In this document: positions 8,403 to 15,445 of the stretch, piece by piece
How the letters are laid out: each line of letters opens with the position of its first letter
Numbering within the stretch: the first letter of the stretch is position 1
Source of the DNA: Roseburia_D sp964388945
GTDB taxonomy: Bacteria > Bacillota > Clostridia > Lachnospirales > Lachnospiraceae
DNA: 15,465 nucleotides
Reading direction: 5' to 3'
Assembly (NCBI GenBank): GCA_964388945.1
Contig: CAYMCM010000056.1
Location: 1-15,465 of the forward strand
The notes under the pieces: model-generated
Told to the model about the DNA's origin: nothing
Databases searched by the model: none
The model's input: the letters and a program-made list of their open reading frames with translations, nothing else
Position numbers and translations under genes: made by a program

Positions 8403-8411
8403 ATTATAACA
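8403..8411 (-). promoter_or_regulatory. Extended -10 promoter of the GNAT-diguanylate cyclase operon
   Basis: Read on the minus strand, TGTTATAAT is a TGn-extended -10 with a perfect TATAAT, 37 bases upstream of the chosen GNAT start. No good -35 lies at 16-18 bp, which is acceptable for an extended -10 promoter. Confidence 0.6.
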
Positions 8412-8478
8412 TGTTCCGAATAAAGTTGGGAAATATTTTCTGAATGGCAATGCAAAGAAGTTGATTGCTTAGAAATTT

Positions 8479-8509
8479 AAAAGAGCCTCGGCAAAAATTG
8501 CCAAGACTC
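8479..8509 (-). terminator. Intrinsic terminator of the galactan operon
   Basis: The minus strand carries an 11-bp stem, GAGTCTTGGCA with TGCCGAGGCTC including two G-T pairs, around a 5-nt loop, followed by TTTTAAA. It lies 20 bases after the last permease gene and separates the galactan operon from the GNAT operon. Confidence 0.88.
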
Positions 8510-8529
8510 AAAAAAACTATGTTCAACCA

Positions 8530-9375
8530 TCATCCTTTCACACCGCCTGCGACCAGTCCGTTTTGAATAAATCTCTGCAAACACATAAATACGATCATGA
8601 TCGGTAAAGAGGATAAGACTGCTGCCGCCGAAAACATCGTCCAATGCGCAGCAAACTGATCACTGATAAATGTCTGCAGTCCCAGTGCCAATGTCATTTT
8701 TCCTGGTGTCTGTAAAAATATGGATGATATCACATATTCACTATAAGTTGCAATAAAAGAAAACAGAAAGATAACAGCAAGCTGCGGCGCTGCCAACGGC
8801 AGGATGATCTTATAAAATACCAAAAAACGATTCGCGCCATCCACCATTGCCGCTTCATCCAGTTCAACCGGAAGTCCGTCTATATAAGATTTCAAAAGCC
8901 AGATATTATACGCACTTCCTCCTGCCAGCACCAGTATAAGTGCCAGACTGCTGTCCACCAGATGAAATTTATAAATCAGAATGTAATATCCTGCCACTGC
9001 CATGCTGTTCGGAAACACCTGCAGCACAAGCAATGACATCAGTCCATGTTTTCTTCCCGTAAAACGAAGTCTCGAAAACGCATACGCAGCCAATGATGTC
9101 ATGATCAACTGAATCACCGCAACAATAAAGCAGAATTTCAACGAATTGAACACCCATAATAAAAAATCTGTTTTTTGAAACAAATCTCTATAATGCTGTG
9201 TACTGAATTTTTCCGGAAACAAAGAAGAAAGGAAAAAACTATCTCCTGCCGAAAAAGAGGACATTACAATCCACAATACCGGAAACATTACGACCGCAAT
9301 CGTGATCCATATAATGATCCTGCTGCACCATAAGTTCCGTCTTTGTGCTCTGCGCATTCTTACTTTTCCTCCCAC
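8530..9375 (-). CDS. Carbohydrate ABC transporter permease, MalG/GanQ-like
   Basis: A 281-residue inner-membrane permease with about six helices. The cytoplasmic EAA loop that docks the ATPase is visible as DEAAMVDGANRFLVFYKIIL (173-192), with the conserved Gly at 180 and Pro at 193. The C-terminus QRFIQNGLVAGGVKG is characteristic of MalG-type subunits. The chosen start is a GTG immediately after the stop of the previous permease gene, with AAGGAGG 8 nt upstream. An ATG six codons later also has a GGAGG, so the exact start is uncertain by six residues. The protein should pair with the upstream MalF-like subunit and the lipoprotein binding protein to import galacto-oligosaccharides. No ATPase is encoded here; an MsmX-like shared ATPase is expected elsewhere. 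It is the last gene of the operon. Confidence 0.93.
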   Translation of the reverse strand: MGGKVRMRRAQRRNLWCSRIIIWITIAVVMFPVLWIVMSSFSAGDSFFLSSLFPEKFSTQHYRDLFQKTDFLLWVFNSLKFCFIVAVIQLIMTSLAAYAFSRLRFTGRKHGLMSLLVLQVFPNSMAVAGYYILIYKFHLVDSSLALILVLAGGSAYNIWLLKSYIDGLPVELDEAAMVDGANRFLVFYKIILPLAAPQLAVIFLFSFIATYSEYVISSIFLQTPGKMTLALGLQTFISDQFAAHWTMFSAAAVLSSLPIMIVFMCLQRFIQNGLVAGGVKG

Positions 9376-10287
9376 TTAGTCCACCTCCTTAAACGAACCT
9401 GACAAATGCATATTGATCAGGGTAAAAGTTCCTACAATGAGAAAGATCAAGACACTAAACGTAGCTGAAAGTTCATAACGATTGGACCATGTTGTCATTT
9501 TATATGTCGTACTTGCCAAAATATCTGTATATCCGGCAAACTGATTATCCACTCTCGCCGGCCCGCCCTGCGTAATCATATAAATATTTCCAAAATTATT
9601 GAAATTTGACGCAAAAGAAGAAATCACAAGCGGGATCGACAATTTCGTTACCATTGGCAGTGTGATACTTTTAAAGCATTGAAACCGGGATGCTCCGTCC
9701 ATTTTTGCTGCTTCATAATATTCACCTGAAATTGCCTGTAAACCGCCAAGACATACATTCATCATATACGGAAATCCAAGCCATATATTTACAATGATGA
9801 TCCCAAACCGCGCCCAAAACGGATCTGTAAGCCACGGTGCATTCCATGTGATTCCGATCGCATGGAACAGATTATTGATTCCTCCGTACTGCTCATTCAG
9901 CAGCCCCTGCCATGCGAGAATCGCAATCGTAGAAGGCAATGCCCACGGAACAATTAAAATTGAGCGGTAGATCTTCGATTCTTTCATATGTGGATTATTT
10001 AATAATATTGCCAGAACAAGCCCCATCATGTAAGAACCAAGCGTACTGAGCACCGCAAAGCATATCGTCCATCCAAGTACCGGAAAAAATACATTTTTGA
10101 TACTTCCCGAAAATACAGTAATATAATTTGTCAGTCCTACAAACGAAAAATCATTTAAATGGTACATATTGTAATTTGTAAAGGACAAAACTACCGTATA
10201 CACGATCGGAACAAACGTTACCACGAAAATAGAGATCAATGCCGGCGCAAGATACGCATATGCCTCTCTGTTGTTTTTCTTTTTCAT
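9376..10287 (-). CDS. Carbohydrate ABC transporter permease, MalF/GanP-like
   Basis: A 303-residue membrane subunit with helices at about 12-35, 70-96, 108-130, 160-182, 215-235 and 278-295. The EAA loop is YEAAKMDGASRFQCFKSITL (191-210) with Gly198, followed by Pro211. MITQGGP (237-243) is also typical of MalF-type permeases that take up sugars. It lacks the large periplasmic insertion of E. coli MalF, as expected for Firmicutes. The gene starts 7 bases after the binding-protein stop and its stop abuts the GTG of the MalG-like gene, so this is a tight transport operon. Its ribosome binding site (AGGAAAG inside the end of the preceding gene) is weak and distant, which suggests translational coupling. 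Confidence 0.94.
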   Translation of the reverse strand: MKKKNNREAYAYLAPALISIFVVTFVPIVYTVVLSFTNYNMYHLNDFSFVGLTNYITVFSGSIKNVFFPVLGWTICFAVLSTLGSYMMGLVLAILLNNPHMKESKIYRSILIVPWALPSTIAILAWQGLLNEQYGGINNLFHAIGITWNAPWLTDPFWARFGIIIVNIWLGFPYMMNVCLGGLQAISGEYYEAAKMDGASRFQCFKSITLPMVTKLSIPLVISSFASNFNNFGNIYMITQGGPARVDNQFAGYTDILASTTYKMTTWSNRYELSATFSVLIFLIVGTFTLINMHLSGSFKEVD

Positions 10288-10294
10288 AGTTTCA

Positions 10295-11506
10295 CTACTT
10301 TCCTGAATTCATCAATTCAACTGCTTCGTTCAACTGCTTTACCATATTTTGAGCAGTTTCCTCCGGTGTCTGTTCCCCTGACCACATTGATTTTACATTA
10401 TTCACATGAATATCCCATAACTGTCCCATTTCAGATACGGTCGGCATCGGCTCTCCCTTATTGATCTGGCTGATAAATGCCTGGGAATACTCATTCTGTT
10501 CAATTTCATCAAGCTTCTGTTCGGAAAGCTTTGCCGGAATCCTGTCGCCTGCCTGATACAGATCTAATGCCCCGTGATCGATCAGATATGTAATAAAATC
10601 CCATGCCTGTGTTTGATTTTCACTCTGATTACTTACAAAACTCACCTGTGTTCCCACCGGAGTAATAAAATCATTTCCATGAAATGTTGGCATTTCAGCG
10701 ATCTTAAAATTCGTTCCTGCCGAAGTAAAACCTGTAATATCCCACGGTCCTCCGATATAATAAGCACATTTTCCATTTTGAAAATTACTTTTTGCAATAT
10801 CCGCAGTAATATCTGCACTTACTACTTCATATTTGCTGTAGAGATCATTGATAAATTCATACGCCTGTACCGCTCCGGCATTCGCAAGTCCAATATCCGA
10901 TGTGTCATATTTTCCATCCTGATACTGAAAAATATAACCGCCGCATGCTCTCAAAAAGCCCATGTCATAATAAATACTTGTCGCATCAAATGAGATCCCA
11001 CCGTTTTCAGAAGCCTGCTGTATCAGTTCTTCCCATGTATCCGGCACTTCTGAAACCATGTCCGTATTATAAAACAATGCCGTTGTCTCAACCGAAAGCG
11101 GTGCCGCATATCTCTTTCCGTCCACATAGCACGCCTGTATGGCAGCATCTGAAAAATCGCTGTCATTATAAAGTGCGTCAGGTACTTCCGCAGCCAGCCC
11201 GGCATTGACATAATCTGCGAGCTGATCATTTGGAATTCCTACTATCGCATCCGGTCCAAAAGAGCTTCTTGCCGCCTGCGCAAACTGCTGCACATCCGGT
11301 GATTCATGGATCACTTCTACTTTACAGTCATTTTTTTCTCCCCATTCATCCGCATACTTCTGTAACGTGTCTACCTCCTCTTCCATATTCGTCCAGATCG
11401 TAAGCTGTTCATCTGTTTTCTTTTCCGTTTTTCCCGATGCACCGCATCCCGTCATTGCAACGATCGTCAATCCCCCGATCAGTAAGCATGTCACTTTTCT
11501 TTTCAT
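10295..11506 (-). CDS. Extracellular oligosaccharide-binding lipoprotein (GanS/MalE-like)
   Basis: A 403-residue solute-binding protein. I place the start at the ATG at 11506 (MKRKVTCLLIGGLTIVAM), which has GGAGG 8 nt upstream; an in-frame ATG five codons earlier lies on top of that ribosome binding site. The signal peptide ends in AMTGC, so Cys21 would be lipidated and the protein anchored outside the membrane. The linker GASGKTEKKTDEQ is followed by a typical group-1 sugar-binding start (LTIWTNMEEEVDTLQKYADE). Segments such as YAAPLSVETTALFYNTDMV, GKCAYYIGGPWDI and QAWDFITYL fit the MalE-type fold. Together with the GH53 gene 16 bases upstream and the two permeases, the likely ligands are beta-1,4-galacto-oligosaccharides, an inference from context. 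Confidence 0.93.
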   Translation of the reverse strand: MKRKVTCLLIGGLTIVAMTGCGASGKTEKKTDEQLTIWTNMEEEVDTLQKYADEWGEKNDCKVEVIHESPDVQQFAQAARSSFGPDAIVGIPNDQLADYVNAGLAAEVPDALYNDSDFSDAAIQACYVDGKRYAAPLSVETTALFYNTDMVSEVPDTWEELIQQASENGGISFDATSIYYDMGFLRACGGYIFQYQDGKYDTSDIGLANAGAVQAYEFINDLYSKYEVVSADITADIAKSNFQNGKCAYYIGGPWDITGFTSAGTNFKIAEMPTFHGNDFITPVGTQVSFVSNQSENQTQAWDFITYLIDHGALDLYQAGDRIPAKLSEQKLDEIEQNEYSQAFISQINKGEPMPTVSEMGQLWDIHVNNVKSMWSGEQTPEETAQNMVKQLNEAVELMNSGK

Positions 11507-11522
11507 TTTTACTACCTCCATC

Positions 11523-12596
11523 TTACATTGCTTTTAACTCTAACAACGCTTCATTTGCATTCCCTTTTTCATCAAATAATGCCTGATTTCCCATTGCATT
11601 ACCGGCTTCTGCTTTATCATTCATATAAATGATCCCACTTGGATTGGACCATTTACACTCCGGTATCGGAAGCCATGCCGGTTCCCAGTAAAAAACACCG
11701 ATACCTTTTTGATCCTGTACACTTCGTACCGTCTTATATAAGTCTTTTAAAAATTCCTTTTGTCCTTCTTTGGTCGCCGGATATCCGGTTGCCTTCTCCT
11801 GCTCTTTGTGAAACACGATTCCCTTACACCCAAGAGAATCTGTGGTATACCCGATTGATGTTTCCGCTACAAGTACCTCTTTATCATACCGCGCACTAAC
11901 ATCATTCATATTATACAAAAGCTTTTCCATACTTCCATTCCAATGCGGATAAAAAGACATTCCGATCACATCGTAATCCAGTGATGCCGCCTTTGCCCCA
12001 TCAAACCATTTCCGATACATCGTATTGTCTGTTCCAAAATCAAGATGTATGACTACCTTCGCCTGCGGACACTGTTCTCTGACACCGCAGATTCCGGCTT
12101 TCAGCAAACCGAACATCACATCCTCATGATCCAGATTTCCATCCGGCCAAAGCAGTCCGTTGGTAATCTCATTTCCCACCTGCACCATTGCCGGTACAAG
12201 ATTTCTGTTTTTTAATGCTTTTAATGTATCTACCGTATGCAGATATACCGCCGTCTCTAATGCTTTTCCTTCCAAATGTTTCCATGCTTTCGGCTTTATC
12301 TGCTTTGCCGGGTCTGCCCAAAAATCACTATAATGGAAATCCAGTAAAAAATCCATGCCATTTGCGCTGGCACGATCCGCAATTTCAATGACTGTTTGCA
12401 GATCATTCATTCCTCCGCCATAAACATTACCCGATTCATCATATGGGTCCGGCCAGATTCGGATTCGGATCATATTGGTTCCGCATTCTTTTAATATCTG
12501 AAACAGGTCTTCCTTTTTTCCATCCAGATAATAAGAAGCACCATAGGATTCCAATTCCTTCACCATAGATACATCCATTCCTTTAATGAATTTCAT
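11523..12596 (-). CDS. Arabinogalactan endo-beta-1,4-galactanase, GH53, without signal peptide
   Basis: A 357-residue glycoside hydrolase family 53 enzyme that cleaves beta-1,4-galactan or its oligomers. Family landmarks are KGMDVSMVKELE at the N-terminus, IRIRIWPDP (43-51), LLDFHYSDFWADP (84-96), the acid/base glutamate in QVGNEITNG (Glu143) and the nucleophile in VAETSIGYT (Glu245), with YWEPAW (303-308) near the end of the barrel. The length is that of a bare catalytic domain. The protein starts directly at the (beta/alpha)8 domain and has no signal peptide or anchor, so it should act in the cytoplasm on imported oligosaccharides, unlike the secreted B. subtilis GanB. AAAGGAGG lies 4 nt before the ATG. 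It is the first gene of the operon; the binding protein and permeases follow. No GH42 beta-galactosidase is in the window. Confidence 0.95.
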   Translation of the reverse strand: MKFIKGMDVSMVKELESYGASYYLDGKKEDLFQILKECGTNMIRIRIWPDPYDESGNVYGGGMNDLQTVIEIADRASANGMDFLLDFHYSDFWADPAKQIKPKAWKHLEGKALETAVYLHTVDTLKALKNRNLVPAMVQVGNEITNGLLWPDGNLDHEDVMFGLLKAGICGVREQCPQAKVVIHLDFGTDNTMYRKWFDGAKAASLDYDVIGMSFYPHWNGSMEKLLYNMNDVSARYDKEVLVAETSIGYTTDSLGCKGIVFHKEQEKATGYPATKEGQKEFLKDLYKTVRSVQDQKGIGVFYWEPAWLPIPECKWSNPSGIIYMNDKAEAGNAMGNQALFDEKGNANEALLELKAM

Positions 12597-12606
12597 GCTT
12601 CCTCCT

Positions 12607-12642
12607 TTGGTTAATTATTTATTATTTATTGGTAAATTATTT
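12607..12642 (-). repeat. Two 14-bp direct repeats in the galactan operon leader
   Basis: TTGGTTAATTATTT (12607-12620) and TTGGTAAATTATTT (12629-12642) agree at 13 of 14 positions and are 22 bp apart, close to two helical turns. The right copy overlaps the perfect operator palindrome and the left copy overlaps the ribosome binding site of the GH53 gene. Confidence 0.7.
12610..12622 (-). promoter_or_regulatory. Imperfect second operator copy
   Basis: GTTAATTATTTAT matches the perfect operator at 11 of 13 positions and sits 22 bp from it on the GH53 side. A second regulator dimer on the same helical face could cooperate here. The AT-rich context makes this a tentative call. Confidence 0.4.
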
Positions 12643-12644
12643 AC
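12632..12644 (-). promoter_or_regulatory. Palindromic operator of the galactan operon
   Basis: GTAAATTATTTAC is a perfect 13-bp palindrome (arms GTAAAT/ATTTAC around one base). It starts 8 bp downstream of the -10 box and so covers the expected transcription start. The LacI-family gene immediately upstream is the obvious candidate to bind it. It lacks the central CG common in LacI-family operators, so the assignment is inferred from position. Confidence 0.65.
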
Positions 12645-12652
12645 TTGTTTGA

Positions 12653-12681
12653 ATTATAGTCTTTTCTTCTGACCGTGTCAA
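12653..12681 (-). promoter_or_regulatory. Consensus promoter of the galactan operon
   Basis: Read on the minus strand, TTGACA (12676-12681), a 17-bp spacer and TATAAT (12653-12658) match the sigma-A consensus perfectly, about 50 bases ahead of the GH53 start. A consensus promoter of this strength would need a repressor to be controlled, in line with the operator at its start site. No clear catabolite-response element was seen near it. Confidence 0.88.
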
Positions 12682-12744
12682 TAAACAACTTAGCATTTTC
12701 ACTATATCAACAATTTTTTCCGACTCTTTTTATTTAAAATGCAC

Positions 12745-12774
12745 AAAAAAAGATGCCAACTCTGACATCTTTTT
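12745..12774 (-). terminator. Intrinsic terminator of the LacI-family gene
   Basis: On the minus strand AAAAAGATGTC pairs with GGCATCTTTTT (one G-T pair) around a 6-nt loop, followed by two more Ts of a seven-T run. It overlaps the LacI stop codon. It insulates the regulator gene from the galactan promoter that follows. Confidence 0.88.
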
Positions 12775-13756
12775 ACGTACTTTTACGAATCTTCGGTATT
12801 CCATTTACAAACACGGATCTTGTCACTTTACACCCGTTTAAAACCCGGTTTCTCAATAAATCCAATGCCGTCTCACATATGCTTGGGATATCAATATGCA
12901 TCGTTGTAAGCGGCGGCGAAAGGTATCTGGCGATCGCCACATCATTAATACTAAAAACCGCAATCTGCTCCGGTATCTGTATTCCCTGCTCATTAAGCGC
13001 CTGTAAAACACCAACTGCCAACGTATCACTCGCCACACAGAGCGCAGTCGGCAGCTTCTTTTTCTGCAGCAGTTCTTTTCCCATCCGATACCCCTCTGCC
13101 ACCGTAAACTTATCCGAGATCAAAATAAAGTCTTCATTCAAACAATTATAGTATGAGACGCTCTGCCTAAAAGACCATTCCCGAATATCCATAGACGGTT
13201 GTTCTGTATCGATATTTCGATCCGTTCCTCCTATAAATCCAATCTCTTTATGCCCCCGATCGATAAAATAATCTACGATCTGTGTAACAAAGGAATCCAT
13301 ATTCGGACGTACTGCATCAAAAAGCTTTTCATCCGGTGAAGTGCCAATAAACACGCCCCGTTTACATATTTTATATAATCTGTCTATTTCTTTCCTGTTT
13401 AACCAGCCCACTGCGATAAAGGCACTAAGATCTTTCGGAATCTGCTCCATTCCATCATTTCTGTCAAACACGCGCAGCTGAATATTCATCTTTTTTGCCT
13501 GTTTGAGTAATTCATCCTTTACCCCATGATAAAAGACATCTTCTAATTCATCTTCATTATCCGTAAAATAAAGCAATGCTACATTTTCAATTTTCGGATA
13601 TATCACTCTTTTTTTATATCCGATTTTTTCTGCCGTGGAAAAAATCGCTTCTCTGGTTTCATCACTTACGGATATTCCCTCGTCATAATTAAGAACTCTG
13701 GACACCGCAGCACTTGAAACGCCTACTATTTCTGCAATTTCCTTTATGGTTGCCAT
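12773..13756 (-). CDS. LacI/GalR-family transcriptional regulator of the galactan locus
   Basis: A 327-residue regulator of normal LacI length. The N-terminal headpiece MATIKEIAEIVGVSSAAVSR, then VLNYDEGISVSDETR and the hinge region up to about residue 60, is the standard DNA-binding unit. Residues 57-320 form the periplasmic-binding-protein-like sensor (VALLYFTD, IDYFIDRGHKEIGFIGG-type pattern, TALCVASDTLAVGVLQALNE, AVFSINDVAIARYLSPPLTT). It resembles the RafR/MsmR/GanR subgroup, and its neighbour operon suggests that galactobiose or a similar oligosaccharide is the inducer; this is inference. The ribosome binding site AAGGAG is 7 nt from the ATG. The gene has its own promoter and a terminator, so it is not part of the operon transcript. 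The operator palindrome of the galactan promoter is not repeated in its own promoter, so autoregulation by the same site is not supported. Confidence 0.94.
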   Translation of the reverse strand: MATIKEIAEIVGVSSAAVSRVLNYDEGISVSDETREAIFSTAEKIGYKKRVIYPKIENVALLYFTDNEDELEDVFYHGVKDELLKQAKKMNIQLRVFDRNDGMEQIPKDLSAFIAVGWLNRKEIDRLYKICKRGVFIGTSPDEKLFDAVRPNMDSFVTQIVDYFIDRGHKEIGFIGGTDRNIDTEQPSMDIREWSFRQSVSYYNCLNEDFILISDKFTVAEGYRMGKELLQKKKLPTALCVASDTLAVGVLQALNEQGIQIPEQIAVFSINDVAIARYLSPPLTTMHIDIPSICETALDLLRNRVLNGCKVTRSVFVNGIPKIRKST

Positions 13757-13779
13757 GATATCTCTCCTTATTGTTTAAC

Positions 13780-13808
13780 ATTGTGCAATTTTTTCCCGGT
13801 TTTGTCAA
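13780..13808 (-). promoter_or_regulatory. Promoter of the LacI-family gene
   Basis: On the minus strand TTGACA (13803-13808), a 17-bp spacer and CACAAT (13780-13785) form a likely sigma-A promoter with a perfect -35 and a 4/6 -10. A short palindrome TGTTTAACA (13772-13780) lies just downstream and could be a site for some regulator, but it is only 9 bp long. Confidence 0.65.
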
Positions 13809-13948
13809 GCCACAAAGAAACAGCTCTGCGTCTTAGCGTCTGGCTCATTTTAAAAATATTCCATAATTATTTTATCTCGTTTTGACTTTTTTCCTCTTTA
13901 CATTCTCCTCTTACTATCATCTTAACCAAGAACATATTGTTCAATTTT
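13809..13948. other. AT-rich intergenic segment
   Basis: Between the LacI promoter and the DUF998 stop codon I see no gene. A small hairpin GAACA-TAT-TGTTC (13929-13941) follows the DUF998 stop. It lacks a good T run on the minus strand and is at best a weak terminator for that gene. Confidence 0.5.
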
Positions 13949-14629
13949 TCATAATGTATTATCATGTTTTCTGCCCTTTCTATTTCTACTTATAAATACT
14001 GTTGAAGAAACTCTTTCATATACAAATTTCCCAGCAAACAAATAGCATCCCAAAACTGCATTAAATATCACCGAAGAAAAAGTGCTCATTCTCTCAAAAA
14101 TTCCAAATACTGTTTGAGGAAACACATTGGTTCCTATTGCTCCGGCAAACATTACTAAAAGACATACCAAAGACCAGATGCCAAGGCTCTTTAGATTACT
14201 CTTTCTTGTTCCTAAGAAAATCATAATCAACGAAACGATTGACAGTAAAACTACAAAAACCGTCACCAGAATATGTATTATATTTTGAATATTTGTTCCC
14301 TGTGCATCAGAAATCCATGGAAAGCATCCATAGCCTACTGTACAGAGCCATTCGATCACTGCAAACAGGTATACTCCACTTCTAAGTAACTTTTCTTTAC
14401 AGTTTCTAACAGCAACACATACCGCCATAACAGAAACTACTGCGCAGGGACCAAATAAACTATTTAACTGCATTTCCAGTTCTCTCGATGGCGCACCTAC
14501 TGCGCTCAGTTCACTGACTGCCATGCTCATCCAATCATATCCCGGATATGCCAATGGCGAAAACAACACCATTGCCCCGTAAGATAACAGACTTACAACT
14601 CCGAATATTCCCAAATGTGATAATTTCAT
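13949..14629 (-). CDS. DUF998-family integral membrane protein
   Basis: A 226-residue membrane protein with six predicted helices (about 7-27, 57-75, 83-101, 115-140, 148-168, 183-203), fitting the DUF998 family. The family pattern is visible after helix 1 as a loop with PGYDWMSMAVSELSAVGAPS (29-48), containing the conserved acidic and Ser-Glu-Leu residues, and again as CFPW and NVFPQT near later helices. Function is unknown in the family. I choose the ATG at 14629 because AGAGG lies about 9 nt upstream; an in-frame GTG three codons earlier overlaps that site. Codons are richer in A and T (many TTA, AAA, AAT) than in the galactan and exporter genes, which hints at a different origin. The C-terminus is basic (SRNRKGRKH). 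Confidence 0.8.
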   Translation of the reverse strand: MKLSHLGIFGVVSLLSYGAMVLFSPLAYPGYDWMSMAVSELSAVGAPSRELEMQLNSLFGPCAVVSVMAVCVAVRNCKEKLLRSGVYLFAVIEWLCTVGYGCFPWISDAQGTNIQNIIHILVTVFVVLLSIVSLIMIFLGTRKSNLKSLGIWSLVCLLVMFAGAIGTNVFPQTVFGIFERMSTFSSVIFNAVLGCYLFAGKFVYERVSSTVFISRNRKGRKHDNTL

Positions 14630-14772
14630 AAGATACACCCTCTTCTACATCTATGATCCAATCATTAACTGATGTCTTAAATAAAACAATGTTATTCTTG
14701 TCTTCACAACTTACGCTTACATCTATTTCACTCCACGCTTAATTATTAAAAAAGTAGAACCCGATTCACATG
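14630..14772. other. Intergenic segment upstream of the DUF998 gene
   Basis: AT-rich, with no convincing promoter. One minus-strand frame from 14738 is open without any start codon and runs into the DUF998 gene. Part of it reads like protein, but I could not identify it. Confidence 0.4.
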
Positions 14773-14804
14773 AAAAAGCAGCAAACATCTCTGATTTACT
14801 GCTT
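14773..14804 (-). terminator. Intrinsic terminator after the Rpn-like pseudogene
   Basis: On the minus strand AAGCAGTAAA pairs over 10 bp (one G-T pair) with TTTGCTGCTT around a 9-nt loop, followed by three more Ts. It lies 27 bases after the stop codon. Confidence 0.7.
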
Positions 14805-14830
14805 AATGCTGTAGAATATTTTCTTGTTAC

Positions 14831-15445
14831 TTATGCCATTGCAGGCTCTTTCTTTCTAATAATTGCCCTAACTTCATCAACACTTATTTCAGCTACATCT
14901 GCGATCTGATTTAATGTATAACCTTTCTTATACATGTTCATGCATATCCAAATACTGAACACCTGCTTAATATCATCGTAATTAGAATTCACAAAATCTC
15001 TTTCCTTCTGAGATGATACCAGCCTGCTTACATAAAAGATTGCCCGATTTAAGATTTTATATTCTGTCGGTTCATCCTTTTGTGCTTCGATATTTACAAT
15101 AATCTGTGACAGTCCATTTTTCATGCGAACGTAAAAAATAATATCAAATCTGACTAATCCCTCATTAATCTCTGAATTTTCCGTATTAAATCCTACGATA
15201 CGCTGTCCTGTTGCATCTATTCTTTTTATATTGGTCAATCCAGGTTCTACTGGTACAATTCCAATGCTAGGCTCTCCTTCGATATATGTTACAACATCTT
15301 CCGGTTTCATGCCTTTAAATTCATCAACTGTTTTTACCAGAATATGAGCTAATATGTTCTTCTATGCTAAGATTCTCTTAACACGGGTATCATACTGAGC
15401 TTTATCTCCGGCTGCATTCACAGCATTTGCTATTTCTGTATTCAA
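14831..15445 (-). pseudogene. Rpn-family PD-(D/E)XK nuclease/putative transposase, interrupted and internally deleted
   Basis: The reading frame begins at a TTG (15445) with AAGGAGG 9 nt upstream and encodes LNTEIANAVNAAGDKAQYD, but codon 28 is TAG (15362-15364). The same frame then continues without a break (KNILAHILVKTVDEFKG) into a 159-codon open stretch from the ATG at 15310. The core has the PD-(D/E)XK pattern: FDIIFYVRM (Asp in beta-2), then IIVNIEAQKDEPTEY, where E-x-Q takes the place of D/E-x-K, as is usual in this family. Then comes YKILNRAIFYVSRL. After IWICMNM the sequence jumps straight to YKKGYTLNQIADVAEISVDE, which is the C-terminal tail of these proteins as I remember them, so the middle and linker region (about a third or more of a roughly 300-residue protein) appears to be missing. 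Rpn proteins promote recA-independent recombination. The AT-rich composition fits a mobile, decaying gene. Confidence 0.78.

Noticed and set aside
8367..8450. 28-residue N-terminal extension of the GNAT protein (start at 8450)
   Set aside because: The extension has no ribosome binding site and contains the extended -10 promoter; the ATG at 8366 has AAGGAA at a good distance and a typical N-terminus.
12597..12772. Catabolite-response element (CcpA site) in the galactan promoter region
   Set aside because: No TGnAAnCGnTnnCA-like sequence with a central CG was found near the promoter.
13768..13848. Small minus-strand frame of 26 codons (MSQTLRRRAVSLWL...) upstream of the LacI-family gene
   Set aside because: It has no ribosome binding site and overlaps the -35 and -10 boxes of the LacI promoter, so it would lie mostly upstream of the transcription start.
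14545..14738. Minus-strand frame open for about 64 codons (includes SEIDVSVSCEDKNN) that overlaps the start of the DUF998 gene
   Set aside because: It has no start codon or ribosome binding site and no recognisable family. It may be a gene remnant, but chance cannot be excluded.
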